Made by a program: the position numbers and the translations under genes
Source: Onthophagus taurus
Lineage: Eukaryota; Arthropoda; Insecta; Coleoptera; Scarabaeidae
Assembly: GCF_036711975.1 (NCBI RefSeq)
Contig: NC_091973.1
Span: forward strand, 1,364,001-1,428,000
Direction of reading: 5' to 3'
DNA length: 64,000 nucleotides
The notes under the pieces: generated by a model
What the model was told of the DNA's origin: nothing
The model's input: the letters and a program-made list of their open reading frames with translations, nothing else
Databases searched by the model: none
In this document: positions 1 to 11,767 of the stretch, one piece after another
Position numbering within the stretch: position 1 is the first letter of the stretch
How the letters are laid out: every line of letters begins with the position of its first letter

Positions 1-2004
1 ACCAAGTCTATGATCCCTGATTGAAGTTTATGGAAGAAATTATCTCGCACTAAGTATTGTTCGAAGTGATATTGTACATACTTCGAACAATACTTAATAA
101 GGGCGACATCTTCGAAGTCTGCCGAGATTACTTCTTATATCATCAACAATACTTAGTGAGACCGACGTCCTCGAAGTCGGTCGAGATTACTTCTTATATC
201 ATGAATAATACTTAGTGCGGTGTATCATATTGTTCATGATATAAGAAGTAATCTCGGCCGACTTCGAAGACGTCGGCCGCACTAAGTATTGTTCGAAGTG
301 ATATTGTACATACTTCGCACAATACTTAGTGCGGCCGACGTCTTCGAAGTCGGCCGAGATTACTTCTTATTTATATCACAAACAATACTTAGTGCGGCCG
401 ACGTCTTCGAAGTCGGCCGAGATTACTGCTTATATCATGAATAATACTTAGTGCGGTGTATCATATTGTTCATGATATAAGAAGTAATCTCGGCCGACTT
501 CGAAGACGTCGGCCGCACTAAGTATTGTTCGAAGTGATATTGTACATACTTCGCACAATACTTAGTGAGGACGACATCTTCGAAGTCGGCCGAGAATACT
601 TCTTATTTATATCACAAACAATACTTAGTGCGGCCGACGTCTTCGAAGTCGGCCGAGATTACTGCTTATATCATGAACAATACTTAGTGCGGTGTATCAT
701 ATTGTTCATGATATAAGAAGTACTCTCGGCCGACTTCGAAGACGTCGGCCGCACTAAGTATTGTTCGCAGTGATATTGTACATACTTCGCACAATACTTA
801 GTGAGGACGACATCTTCGATGTCTGCCAAGATTACTTCTTATATCATGAACAATACTTAGTGAGACCGACATTCTCGAAGTCGGTCGAGATTACTTCTTA
901 TATCATGAACAATACTTAGTGCGGCCGACGTCTTCGAAGTCGGCCGAGATTACTGCTTATATCATGAATAATACTTAGTGCGGTGTATCATATTGTTCAT
1001 GATATAAGAAGTACTCTCGGCCGACTTCGAAGACGTCGGCCGCACTAAGTATTGTTCGAAGTGATATTGTACATACTTCGCACAATACTTAGTGAGGCCG
1101 ACATCTTCGAAGTCGGCCGAGAATACTTCTTATTTATATCACAAACAATACTTAGTGCGGCCGACGTCTTCGAAGTCGGCCGAGATTACTGCTTATATCA
1201 TGAATAATACTTAGTGCGGTGTATCATATTGTTCATGATATAAGAAGTAATCTCGGCCGACTTCGAAGACGTCGGCCGCACTAAGTATTGTTCGCAGTGA
1301 TATTGTACATACTTCGCACAATACTTAGTGAGGACGACATCTTCGATGTCTGCCAAGATTACTTCTTATATCATGAACAATACTTAGTGAGACCGACATT
1401 CTCGAAGTCGGTCGAGATTACTTCTTATATCATGAACAATACTTAGTGCGGCCGACGTCTTCGAAGTCGGCCGAGATTACTGCTTATATCATGAATAATA
1501 CTTAGTGCGGTGTATCATATTGTTCATGATATAAGAAGTAATCTCGGCCGACTTCGAAGACGTCGGCCGCACTAAGTATTGTTCGCAGTGATATTGTACA
1601 TACTTCGCACAATACTTAGTGAGGACGACATCTTCGATGTCTGCCAAGATTACTTCTTATATCATGAACAATACTTAGTGAGACCGACATTCTCGAAGTC
1701 GGTCGAGATTACTTCTTATATCATGAACAATACTTAGTGCGGCCGACGTCTTCGAAGTCGGCCGAGATTACTGCTTATATCATGAATAATACTTAGTGCG
1801 GTGTATCATATTGTTCATGATATAAGAAGTAATCTCGGCCGACTTCGAAGACGTCGGCCGCACTAAGTATTGTTCGCAGTGATATTGTACATACTTCGCA
1901 CAATACTTAGTGAGGACGACATCTTCGATGTCTGCCAAGATTACTTCTTATATCATGAACAATACTTAGTGAGACCGACATTCTCGAAGTCGGCCGAGAT
2001 TAGG
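1..2004. repeat. Higher-order satellite array with inverted monomers
   Basis: The window opens inside a tandem array. The basic monomer is about 58 bases and contains a dyad around TTCGAA flanked by CGGCCGAC/GTCGGCCG, followed by an AT-rich piece ending in AATACTTAGTG. One monomer in every four or five is in the opposite orientation, giving larger units. The marker GCGGTGTATCATATTG recurs at 217, 453, 689, 980, 1216, 1507 and 1798, so the larger unit is 236 or 291 bases, differing by about one monomer. The array ends abruptly near 2004. Short open frames inside it (525-716, 1870-2148) are by-products of the repeat. The left boundary lies outside the window. Confidence 0.95.
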
Positions 2005-5000
2005 GTAGCCTTGGTTCCACGCTCTGAATCCCGAATGATACCATTAACAACTTGTAAAACTACGAATTCATCAAATTTTGACATTTTTCACGATATTTAT
2101 GCATCTGATAGCAAAAATGACAGAAAGCAACATCATTACCATCATTAAAGACACTAACAATCATTTTAGTTGTGTTTGAAACAATGTATAAAGATATAGT
2201 AGATAAGCTTGTTGAGATAATGAAGTAAGAAATTGATTTTTTATGATTGAATTGAATTCAATTGATATGATAAGTTGGTTGTATTGAATATAGACATAAA
2301 TCCATAGGAATTACAAGGAATGTTGTGAAGTAGTTTTATATGTATTGACGTGTAAGCCGGTTTCAATTGAGTTCTATTCAAATTTGACGAAGAAAGTTGT
2401 TGTAAGGTGGGTATAGAAATGAATTCGTCGAATAGAAAATCGAGTGAGGCAAAGAAAGCTCGCGTCGCGCCGCGTCGAGGTGGGATTTGAGAAGGAAGGA
2501 TACATTTTAGAGTCGGTTAATTGAAGGTTGGTTGGGAAAAGAGAAACTGCACTCCCACAAAAGACAATCGCCGAAACGGTCTTTCCGTTTTCGCGTTATG
2601 CAACGTGGCGTCGTCGGAGTGCACAGTAACAACCATCTGTCGCCCGCACAGCATTTAATCATTGATATTAATGAATAAAACTTCTGCCGAGGACAAGTCC
2701 GTCCGAAACCGAGAATAATGGGTAGTATTTTTGCGCGGCGATATTAAGAAATATTAAGAAGAGCAAGTTTTCAGACGAGTTATCTTACTGAAAATTTGAG
2801 GTGGCACTAAATTGTTAATATTCAAAACTATAGATGATAAGATAGAGCCGTTATTGATGAAATAGGAATAACGTCACAACGTCCAGTCCGACGGGCGTCA
2901 GGGACGCCTACGCTGTAGAAATCATGTGTAGGTTGATTATCTTACCAGCAGTTCTTCGTTACACCTACCAGAGAGTTCAGCCGTTTAAAATCTTAGATGT
3001 GGAACGTGGAATTCGCTCAGACGCGGTCTTTTCGGATCGGTCGTCGTCTGAACTGTACCTTCTCCTGAGACTTCTCCCTTTCGACGCGACGAAAAAGATT
3101 TATATTAATGCATTGTTGCAGTTCGCAAGCCTACACGACGTTCACACCAACGTGCGCTGAAACAAATGAAGAAATGCCTGGCCATATGGTCGAATTTGAC
3201 CGGGTCTCCTCCGGCCAAATGGCGCGTTATTCCGTTTAAAAACCGTAAATTTCCCGCGTAAATACCGAATTGCCTTGATCTAGAGTTATTTGACAACCAG
3301 AAATAAACAAGGAATGCACGTAGGCAGCCGCGACTCGTGTAAACACTAATCTAGTCTTTTTACCGCACCCCGACACCGTGCATAACGTGAAATATATATT
3401 ATAATAAACAATCACGAAATTATTGCGCTTCTCTTTGGTCCCACAGATTGCCCGCCATTGTTCAGCCTTTCCTATTGTGGAACCGAGATTATCTACACCT
3501 TTGTGGGAACGCTCAATTGCATAATGAAATATGAAATACATTTCCCCTTGGGGTAGCTTTTCAAAAAAATACGCAGAGAGGACTGTGGGAATTCGCGTCA
3601 CGCGCTTTTAATGGATTTAAATTCATTATGACCTGCTGGACGTCATCCTTCATGCATTTCAACGATTTCAAATATTGTCGTTCATACAGTTACTTTTTAT
3701 TTTATCTATTTATTTATTTATGTATTCTTTTTACATAATTCAAGATATATTTATTCACAAAAAAAACGATACGATATGCCAATTTATTTTTCTCAAACGA
3801 ATCCGCAAAAGTTTTACTGTTACATAGAATAAGTGCTTTAAAAACATGTTATGTTCAACATAATGATGCATGAAAACCCTACATGCGACGTATTGTATTC
3901 GAATACAAAGGGGTCGAACGAAACGATTTTTATTTCACGTTCGAGCCATGGAACGGTAACAAAAAAGTGAGGGTAATATTTAAATTAATTACAACCAGGT
4001 GGACATTGTTCGTCCAGTGTTCGCCGAATTAGCAAGATGACGGTGTTCGCGGCATGAAAAAGAGAAGGTTAAATATGACAGAAAACAGACAAAACATGCA
4101 TCCACTAATTTTGCTTTGCAGGTGGCTTTATTAAATATTTTCGCTGTAAACTCTAGTAGGCCCAGGTCGTTACATAACTACAAGAGTTTCAGAGAATACA
4201 ACTGGGTAAATTATAAAGCAATTATGTTGTTTTTAATTTCATTTGTGGTCTTTGTAATGATAAAATGTGACTTTCTGTCGCACTTGGTAATGCAAAGATT
4301 ACCATTAATAAATTTATTTTCATTAATTATCGGTTGGTATTGATCAGGTAGCTAAGATTGTGATTATTAATAATCCAGTATCGACAAATTCGAACGGTAA
4401 TTAAAGAGCGGGAATATTGTTGAAGGGCTACTTGAAAAATTCGCCTTAATAAGCGTTGTAATTACCCACAAACGATTAATTATCAATTAAAGAAGGGTAA
4501 TAAATAATGCTACTGCGCCCAGGTAGCTTGAACGAGGTGGCGCCAGTCGGTGTGTCTTGATGGTGAATGCTAAACACCGGAGAATAGCATTAACCTCCTC
4601 GAACAGCTGCTGTTAAAATCGTGTAAGGATTTAAATTATTATAAAACAGGAACCATTCTCAACAAGAAAAAAAGAAAGGGGTAATAAAAACGGAGTAAAA
4701 CGTAGACACACGCGAATCCCCCTTATTTATTGTTAGCACTCTTTGCCGGGCACGTTCTACTGCCGCCATTAGTTCGACGACAAAATGTTGCAGTTTTGCG
4801 AGGTATCGACACGGCGAATTGTCGCAAACACCGCATGCTATACACACGCCGTCATTTATTACAGATACGGTACGTGCTTATTGTTAAAATTGATATTAAT
4901 GGCCATACTGGTAAAATCGCTCCCGTGGAATACTAATGGATACCCACCCAGTTGAGAGCAACTTCAAATGGACAACTTATTCCGTGCTTACAATACACAA

Positions 5001-5100
5001 AACTTACATTTTCCCGAAATGAACAGTTCCCATCCTATCAAATAAGGTAAATATCTACTTTTTAAATCAACGAGCTTCTATAAATATAATAAACCTTCTA
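2005..5100. other. Gene-poor stretch, no gene seen
   Basis: About 3.1 kb of unique-looking, moderately AT-rich DNA. Open frames such as 2924-3160 (+) and 3236-3601 (-) have no recognisable domain and no convincing splice signals. This may be intron or downstream DNA of the minus-strand gene whose first coding exon is at 7924-8377, but that is inference. Confidence 0.5.
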
Positions 5101-6087
5101 TAATATATCATCTAGTTTGATACCATATTAGGTCGCTTGCGGCCGAGGCGCTACATTGATACAATAATATCATCTATACTGTATTTTTTAATTCGGAGGA
5201 GTGTTTTCAAATTGAAACGTCAAAAAGAAGGGTTGCTATACAATACAGGGTCATTTAAGCAAAAATTGCACTAGGAAAATTCACTACCACTGTCACTAGA
5301 ACTAACACAAGACTTACAACTAGAATCATTCGGGTTTAGCCGTCTTGAGAGACGTGCGGCTAAACCCGAATGATTCTAGTTGTAAGTCTTGTGTTAGTTC
5401 TAGTGATGGTGCTAGTGTAAAGCTAGAACTAACACTACACCAAAAACTAAACTCGATACCATATTATTAAGCCGAGATTGCTTGCGGCCGAGACGCTACA
5501 TTGATACCACAATATATATAGTATTACATTTCCTATGATTAAGTAATTAATCATGGTAGGAAAATAGTATGAAAAAGTGAAGAAGAATAATAATAATATA
5601 ATAATATATCATCTAGTTTGATACCATATTATTAAGCATAGGTCGCTTGCGGCCGAGGCGCTACATTGATACAATAATATCATCTATACTGTATTTTTTA
5701 ATTCGGAAGAGTGTTTTCAAATTGAAACGTCAAAAAGAAGGGTTGCTATACAATACAGGGTCAGTTTTAAGCAAAAATTCACTACCACTGTCACTAGAAC
5801 TAACACAAGACCTAGAACTAGAATCATTCGGGTTTAGCCGTCTTGAGAGACGTGCGGCTAAACCCGAATGATTCTAGTTGTAAGTCTTGTGTTAGTTCTA
5901 GTGATGGTGCTAGTGTAAAGCTAGAACTAACACTACACTAAAAACTAAACTCGATACCATATTATTAAGCCGAGGTTGCTTGCGGCCGAGACGCTACATT
6001 GATACCACAATATATATAGTATTACATTTCCTATGATTAAGTAATTAATCATGGTAGGAAAATAGTATGAAAAAGTGAAGAAGAATC
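5101..6087. repeat. Two tandem copies of a 501-base hairpin repeat
   Basis: Copy 1 runs 5101-5601 and copy 2 5602-about 6087; they are nearly identical apart from small indels near each start and in the 5230-5290 segment. Each begins with a GC-rich core (GGTCGCTTGCGGCCGAGGCG) followed by CTACATTGATAC, has a hairpin in the middle, then a second, slightly degenerate GC-rich core with the same CTACATTGATAC downstream. In copy 1 the hairpin arms are 5293-5342 and 5357-5406, 50 bases each and complementary, with a 14-base loop that is itself partly self-complementary. In copy 2 they are 5791-5840 and 5855-5904. The frame 5647-5871 is only the hairpin read through. Confidence 0.92.
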
Positions 6088-7923
6088 TTGACAATACATA
6101 ATTAAGTATAAGAAAGCCGGAAATGCAAACGACTCGTTTAAGGAAATAAGGTCGATTATTGCGGTTTTTAATTGAATGAGGTTGCGTTGAAAAGACGCGT
6201 GCGTTTTAAAAGCAGGTTTAGCGAGTAAGTTAATGAATTCTAATAGTGACACATCAATGGAGTTAAAACCTAAACGGAGCCAGGTAGAAAATTTTTGCAT
6301 AATCGGAACACCTTCACACATTCTTTATGAAAGGTGACATAACCATAAGTCATTTCAACGTAAGTTGTGTAAAAATAATGTATTATTGTAACGTAGGCGC
6401 ATTGGCGATATTGTTCTTGGGCAAATGTCAGTGGGGCGGAGAAATAAGTCGTCTCCTACGCTTCTAATTTTTGTCATCGATGGTATCGGCTATCCTCGGT
6501 GGGTCTAAAAACGACTATACCTAAAAATACGATTTCCTCGCGCTCGTAACATTGTCTTCGTCTATATCAAGGAACGGTTACTACGGGAAGGTGATAGGCC
6601 TTTTGTTTTTTTGGACGTTTGTAAACTGCTTCCTACGCCTCCGTGTGCTAGCTCTCTAATGAACGCGGCACCGCTTCTATTTAAAGAAATTAAAAATAAT
6701 AACGGTGCTCCGGAATAATGGCATAATAGGTGTGATGAAACTAGATTGATACCTACTTAGCTACAGCAGATTTATAACTGTCTCACCGAATCGTAAATCA
6801 TTTGGAAAAATACGTCGTCGTTCTACGCAAATAAAAACCGATTATTAACGCCGTCCCGATAATAAACTAAAACAATGCTCAACCTCGTTGTTTCACCACT
6901 CGTTAGCAACTCCAATAACAACTCCAATATACAAGTTAATAATCATGTTTAAATTTCATTGTGCAACACGGTGAAAGTGGTTAATATTAAAATAAATAGT
7001 ATTAAAATTAACGTATAATTATTATTGACGAATAAAAGACACGATACATGGAGAAAGTTGTATATAGGCGGGACTACCCACCAAATACATAATCGCCATT
7101 TTAAAAATATGATGAAGTAATTAAATTTTGAACGATTTAACAGTGAATAATTTTGCTAATCTGTTTCTAAATTTACAGCCGAGTTACGGGCGGATATTTG
7201 GTTTGTGAGGCAGATGTCAGCACGCCTTTGTAAATAAAGGAAATATAAAATCGCGGATTATTTGGTTTGCGCCTTTATTTACTGTCCTTAACGACGTTCA
7301 GTGTATCGGCGAGGAGGTCCTTGGCCACATTATACTGTTTATGGGCCCCCGTTAACGTTTTAATCAAACCGAAATTAAAAAAAGGGACGTTTTTACAACC
7401 GAAACCGTAAAACGGCGCGAAAGAAACATTGTAGTGGCGCGTTAGGTTTAAAAAAAATGAGTAGGAATTGCCGACGGTTTATCGCTTTATGTTAAGTAAA
7501 TTATCAGTGGAAGAGAATGTTCGGGGCAGTTTTGGTTAAACGATATTGCATATTGAATACGGCCGCGCACCGCACGGGGCACTAAAAAGGACCGCTGGTA
7601 TAAGTTTAAAATTTATGACTTTTTGTACATATATGTAGCTTTACGGCCATTTTACCGCGCATATGACCCCTTCCATATGACGGGCGACGCGCGGACACCA
7701 TAGTTACAATTAGTCCTTACTCATGTATATTTTTTTGCGCCGACCCACTTCAAACATCATAAATATCTACTCTCGCAGCGATATATTTATTTATGGGACA
7801 TATTAATTCGTTACGAATAAACAACGATTGATATTCGACGAGAAAATAATAAACTAAAACCGTTTATTATTTTTTTTTTTTTGAAATTTTGATTTAAATC
7901 AAAATTTTGTGTATTGTACTAAC
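6088..7923. other. Unique stretch, probable intron of the NtA gene
   Basis: No gene is seen on either strand. It directly follows the splice donor of the minus-strand exon at 7924-8377, so in transcript order it would be the start of a large first intron. No following exon (for example a cysteine-rich follistatin-like exon) was recognised down to position 1. Confidence 0.45.
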
Positions 7924-8377
7924 CTTTGCTAGCCGCATTAATTCGTTCCAAATTGTTCAAGGTGATGGAGACGGGGCTCAAGGCAAGCATCACCGTGGTG
8001 TTCCCGGTTTGGTGTCCTATGAAGATAGCCGTGTACCTCACCTTGATGATTTGTCGACAGAGAACACCTTCACCATCGTGTAACTTCTTGGTAACACGTA
8101 ATTCGCGAACACCCTTTAGATCCCCGGGGTCCTTAAAGAACCTCTTCACAAGAACGTCGAATGTTATATTATCGTCATTGTCCTGCAGGACATTCCCTGC
8201 CACTCTACCTGAAAACACAAGCTTCGAGGTCCGAACAACCTCCGAGAGCTTAACAGTATCCCTGATGATGTCCTCATCGTACTTACAAAACGGAACGTAT
8301 TTAACAGCGAGTGTCGACACTGAAAAGAGGGTCGCGAGGAGTACCGCGAGATGCCACAAGGGTAGCATCCTTACCAC
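7924..8377 (-). CDS. Agrin-type NtA-domain protein, first coding exon (partial)
   Basis: The exon begins at ATG 8377 and encodes 151 codons plus one base. It stops at a consensus donor (AAAG then GTTAGT at 7923-7918), so the intron is phase 1 and the rest of the gene lies outside the window at lower coordinates. Residues 1-24 form a signal peptide (MVRMLPLWHLAVLLATLFSV). The remainder matches the agrin N-terminal (NtA) domain. It has a lone Cys near the start (VPFCKYD), the beta-strand pattern KLVFSGRV...ITFDVLVKRFFK, a second Cys in GEGVLCRQ followed by TAIFIGHQ, and the closing SITLNNLERI, which corresponds to the RITLRNLEE motif of vertebrate agrin. NtA is an OB-fold that binds laminin in agrin. 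Third codon positions are GC-rich, unlike the flanks. A TIMP-like OB-fold is the alternative, but the closing motif favours NtA. Whether follistatin, EGF and LamG domains follow cannot be seen. Confidence 0.62.
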
Positions 8378-8824
8378 GTGGTATTGTTTTCTTCGAGCAC
8401 GCTCGGACTAAAGACGCCGCATGACTGAGCACACCTCACACTCCGTGGACCACTTCACCCATCGACTAGCCTAACACTACTAGCATCACTCCGTATTACT
8501 ATATCACAGCCTTCTTAGGATTATCCACCACTACTTGTACCACAACTAGATGCTCTGCCTACTCATTCAAATTAGGTATCTTACGGAAACCGACTTAAAT
8601 TCGTCGGTGGTGGGGAGGAGTTATTATTATTATTACACGAAATGAAAGCAAAATGTGTTCGATCGGAAATATTTTATTTATTTTGCCTTTTCAGATACAT
8701 TTTTAACACCACGTTGTTAATTACTTTTAAAAATTTACATGTGTTTTATAACTTTTTTACTACGCCGTGTTATTTATGTTCAAAAAAAAAATTAAAAATT
8801 TATTAGTGATAGATGAGAAGGAAC
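8378..8824. other. 5' flank of the NtA exon
   Basis: The stretch upstream of ATG 8377 (reading on the minus strand) should hold the 5' untranslated region and promoter or an upstream intron. No clear TATA box was recognised for the minus strand. It ends against the plus-strand TATA-like site at 8825. Confidence 0.35.
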
Positions 8825-8832
8825 TATAAAAG
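8825..8832 (+). promoter_or_regulatory. TATA box (TATAAAAG) of a possible small gene
   Basis: TATAAAAG at 8825-8832 is followed about 22 bases later by TTAGTTCC, which resembles an insect initiator. The small open frame at 8956-9057 begins about 100 bases downstream. Function is inferred from spacing only. Confidence 0.4.
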
Positions 8833-8955
8833 TTTTCCAGTAGTTTACGAGTTAGTTCCAGTTGCATCAAGACCCGGTGGCCATCCGAGGAATAAGTAGA
8901 CCAGCGATTAAAGTTGGGTGTTTATTTTTCGAAAAATCGAATTAAAACTTCGCAG

Positions 8956-9057
8956 ATGTCACGCATCGGCGCCGGCGAACTCATCAAGAGTTTCATCCCG
9001 ACATCAGACAATCCAAACTTCCGGCTCGTTTTGTACGGAAACAATCCGGAACCTTAG
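8956..9057 (+). CDS. Candidate small ORF, 33 codons, unknown product
   Basis: ATG 8956 to TAG 9055-9057 encodes MSRIGAGELIKSFIPTSDNP followed by 13 more residues. Third codon positions are strongly GC-biased (for example CGC ATC GGC GCC GGC, ATC AAG, TTC ATC CCG), in contrast to the AT-rich flanks, which suggests selection as coding sequence. A TATA-like box lies about 125 bases upstream. It may be a micropeptide, or the first exon of a longer gene with a donor I did not identify. I do not recognise the family and there is no clear signal peptide. Confidence 0.35.
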   Translation: MSRIGAGELIKSFIPTSDNPNFRLVLYGNNPEP

Positions 9058-10170
9058 AAACTGTTTGGATAATAATTATAGTTAAAGATTTTCTAATTCA
9101 ATAACTGTTTTAATAACGTTTACTATGCATTTAGTTTATTAGTGTTGATTCGAGGATGTTGGTCAAGAACAATCTGCAACCGGAGAACGTCTGGTTGTTG
9201 TTTTGATAATTAGTTAAGAATCCGGAGCGGTAATTAATCGCCGGCGGGTGCGATTCTCGGTTTCTTGTTTAGTTCTCCGCTAAGTTGGAAACCCTGCGTC
9301 ATCTGCATAAGACGCCGGACAGTTCTACCTTAATTGAAACTACGAATCTTGTGATGACACGATTCGTCACGCACTAATTTCAATCCATAATCTTAATACC
9401 AATTTTATGAGAATACAGTATATTAAAAATCAACACGTTTGATGGTGAAGTGTGCAAACCAATATTTGTTGTGGTCGTTGGGGGATGCAATTTTTATGAA
9501 ATAAATTCCGTGGGCACTTATTGCAGCAGTCGGAGAGAAGATGTATGTTCCGGTGCGAACTCAACAAACGTCGCTCCTATTTTTCCTTAGGAGGAACTTG
9601 TTAAACAAAAGGGAACCCATAGAGCGCGGTTTAAACGTTGATTTATAGGCAAACCGGGTCCGCCGCCTCGCAGTTGCACCGATCTGTAGAAATCTCTTTG
9701 ATCGATTGCGAACCGCCGCCCCAACTTCCTCTCTTACATTTAAAACTTCCGCGACGCCGTGAATTATAACCCTGGTAAAAGAAGGGAATTAAATTGTTAT
9801 TCCGCGCCAATGAGACCGAGTAAGTAATGGGACCTGTAACATCTACTGATAGATTTACATATGATAATGGCCTTATTGTTGAGCGGCCGGCTCCTCGAGT
9901 AGTCGAGCCACTGGGAGATAAATTACACGTCGGCCCGTTTAGGTTATAATTTACAAATCGGAAAATATTCGCCCAGCCCCGTTTGTTGTCTTTCCGATGA
10001 TGTGTATATACGTTCAACTCCGAAATCACAACGCGTTTTTCCACCTGTTTCTATATCCGCCGCAGACGTTTCCCAATAACAGAATAACAACATTTCTGAC
10101 TCTGGACCAAAATAGCCGTGCATCTTTGGAGGAAAACGATGCCTATCTTAGGTGTACCCGATTGACAGCC

Positions 10171-10245
10171 CACATGCGGTTCTAATAGACACCATAAATA
10201 TTAATGGCTATTTGCAAAAGGCCCAACTGTTGGGGCTATTAATAC
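10171..10245 (+). promoter_or_regulatory. Duplicated non-coding module, copy 1
   Basis: This segment and 10670-10748 share, in the same order and spacing, CCCACA, GCG, CTAA, ACCATAAATATTAAT, TATTTGCAAAAGG, AACTGTTGG or AACAGTTGG, and GCTATTAA. TATTTGCAAA resembles a POU/octamer half site, and ATAAATATTAAT resembles homeodomain or fork-head sites. A cis-regulatory role is inference. Confidence 0.4.
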
Positions 10246-10669
10246 CTTCGGCAAACAAGCCGTTAAATATCTTGGATTTACCACTCGATGTAAGAACTAC
10301 TTATCTCCAACGAGGAAAGATGGTTTCCACCACTTTATAGTAATTTGGCACTACATGTTCGTGAGAAAAACAAATAGAAATTTCTCTTGCCTTAAAAAAA
10401 AAATGAACCATCGCTAACGAAAGAATCAATAGACGCAGTTTTACCAAATAACTATACTTATAAAATATTGTTCTTTTTTTTTAATCAAAAAACGTTATGC
10501 ATTCGTTAAATTGTTTACTCATTTATTGCCTTTGCAAATATTTCTCATATTTCACCCAAACAAACTAAAAACATTAACCCGTATTATTTACAATAAAATA
10601 AATTCATCTTGCAAAACATTTCTGCTCCCAAATCGAAACTTGTTCATAGTCGGGTGAACACAAGGCAAA

Positions 10670-10748
10670 CCGCCCACAAGCGACACTAAGAGAAACCATA
10701 AATATTAATACATATTTGCAAAAGGATCGAACAGTTGGCGCTATTAAC
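10670..10748 (+). promoter_or_regulatory. Duplicated non-coding module, copy 2
   Basis: Second copy of the module at 10171-10245, about 500 bases away in the same orientation and roughly three quarters identical. It keeps the octamer-like TATTTGCAAAAGG and the AT-rich ACCATAAATATTAAT blocks best. Confidence 0.4.
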
Positions 10749-10983
10749 GGCGGCGGCGGCAAAACGTGAGACTTACGGTTCTTCAATTAGCAAGGGCTCT
10801 TAAGTCTGAGCTAGCGTTAAAAACCGTTCTGTACACCTACGATCGTTCAGATTGAAAGCGCCGATTGTTTCCCCGTTAATTACAATTTGGTACCATTGAT
10901 TGATTCATAAAAGTAAAGATTTATTTTCAAGATTTATAATAATTTTATTCAAAATAAAAGAAATACATATATATAATGCTAAT

Positions 10984-11160
10984 ATATAGTGCTAGTGTAA
11001 AACTAGAACTAACACTAGACCGAGAACTAGAAACTTTCGGGTTTAGCCGCACGTCTCTTAAGACGGCTAAACCCGAATGATTCTAGTTGTAGGTCTTGTG
11101 TTAGTTCTAGTGATAGTGCTAGTGCAAAACTAGAACTAACCCAAGATCTAGAAGAGATGT
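10984..11160. repeat. Dispersed copy of the hairpin repeat
   Basis: A diverged copy of the hairpin seen twice at 5.3 and 5.8 kb. The arms around 11003-11054 and 11058-11110 carry TTCGGGTTTAGCCG and CGGCTAAACCCGAATGATTC, flanked by ACTAGAACTAACAC and GTGTTAGTTCTAGTGA. The GC-rich core of the 501-base unit is not found beside it, so the hairpin moves or survives independently. Confidence 0.8.
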
Positions 11161-11767
11161 GCGGCTTCGCAACCTCAATTTGATTTTAATGCATGACGAT
11201 AATCCTGAAGATGATTATATGATCGAAACACAGAAACTCAATGCTCACCTTGCTTTACGAATATAAAGAATTTTTTTTATTGAAAAATAAAGTTGATAAT
11301 ATCGATAATAATTGGGTTGTCATTGAAAGTTTTGGAAGATGCCGAGACGTGAATCATGAAGGGTCCGCAATAAAGTGTAGGATTTGGACAGGCTTCCGTA
11401 CGTTAAGGAATGCAAGGAGGTATGGCGAGGATCCAAACGAGTACGGTGGAAGGTGATGCGGACACGCAATAAAAAGGACACGATGGACTATGTGAAGTGG
11501 TAGAAGGTGACCGGTAGTGGTTTGTCGTGGCGCATCTGGAGTGGAATTAAACAACGAAAATATAAAATATCGTTCTATTATGGCATACTACTTTCCACGG
11601 CCTACCCACGCGACAAATCATTAAGCGGCCGGAGAAACCATGTCGAGCGTTAGCCGACGTGTGTAGTCGAGCTCTCTGGCCCCCCTCGTCCTTCGTCTGT
11701 CAAGTATCACCGCGGTCGCCCCTGGAGCCCACATCGTGCGTCTTTAACCACCCGAAGGTCCCACAGG
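11161..11767. other. No established gene
   Basis: Mostly unassigned. From about 11655 the plus-strand frame leading into the candidate exon at 11768 stays open, and base composition becomes GC-richer, consistent with a 5' untranslated region or upstream coding sequence. Confidence 0.3.

Larger units (their letters stand above)
9058..10980. other. Non-coding stretch with a duplicated module
   Basis: No gene was recognised; the 133-residue frame on the minus strand at 9643-10044 shows no domain and ordinary base use. The stretch contains a pair of related segments at 10171-10245 and 10670-10748, listed separately. Confidence 0.45.

Noticed and set aside
525-2148. Short repeated frames with the peptide VILYILRTILSEDDIF
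   Set aside because: They are readings of the satellite monomers and change with every unit boundary.
5647-5871. 74-codon frame
   Set aside because: Translation of the hairpin repeat; its copy-1 equivalent is broken.
7926-8411. 161-codon plus-strand frame
   Set aside because: Antisense shadow of the NtA exon; the minus-strand reading has the signal peptide, domain pattern and splice donor.
9643-10044. 133-codon minus-strand frame
   Set aside because: No signal peptide, domain, splice context or codon bias; length is within chance for this base composition.
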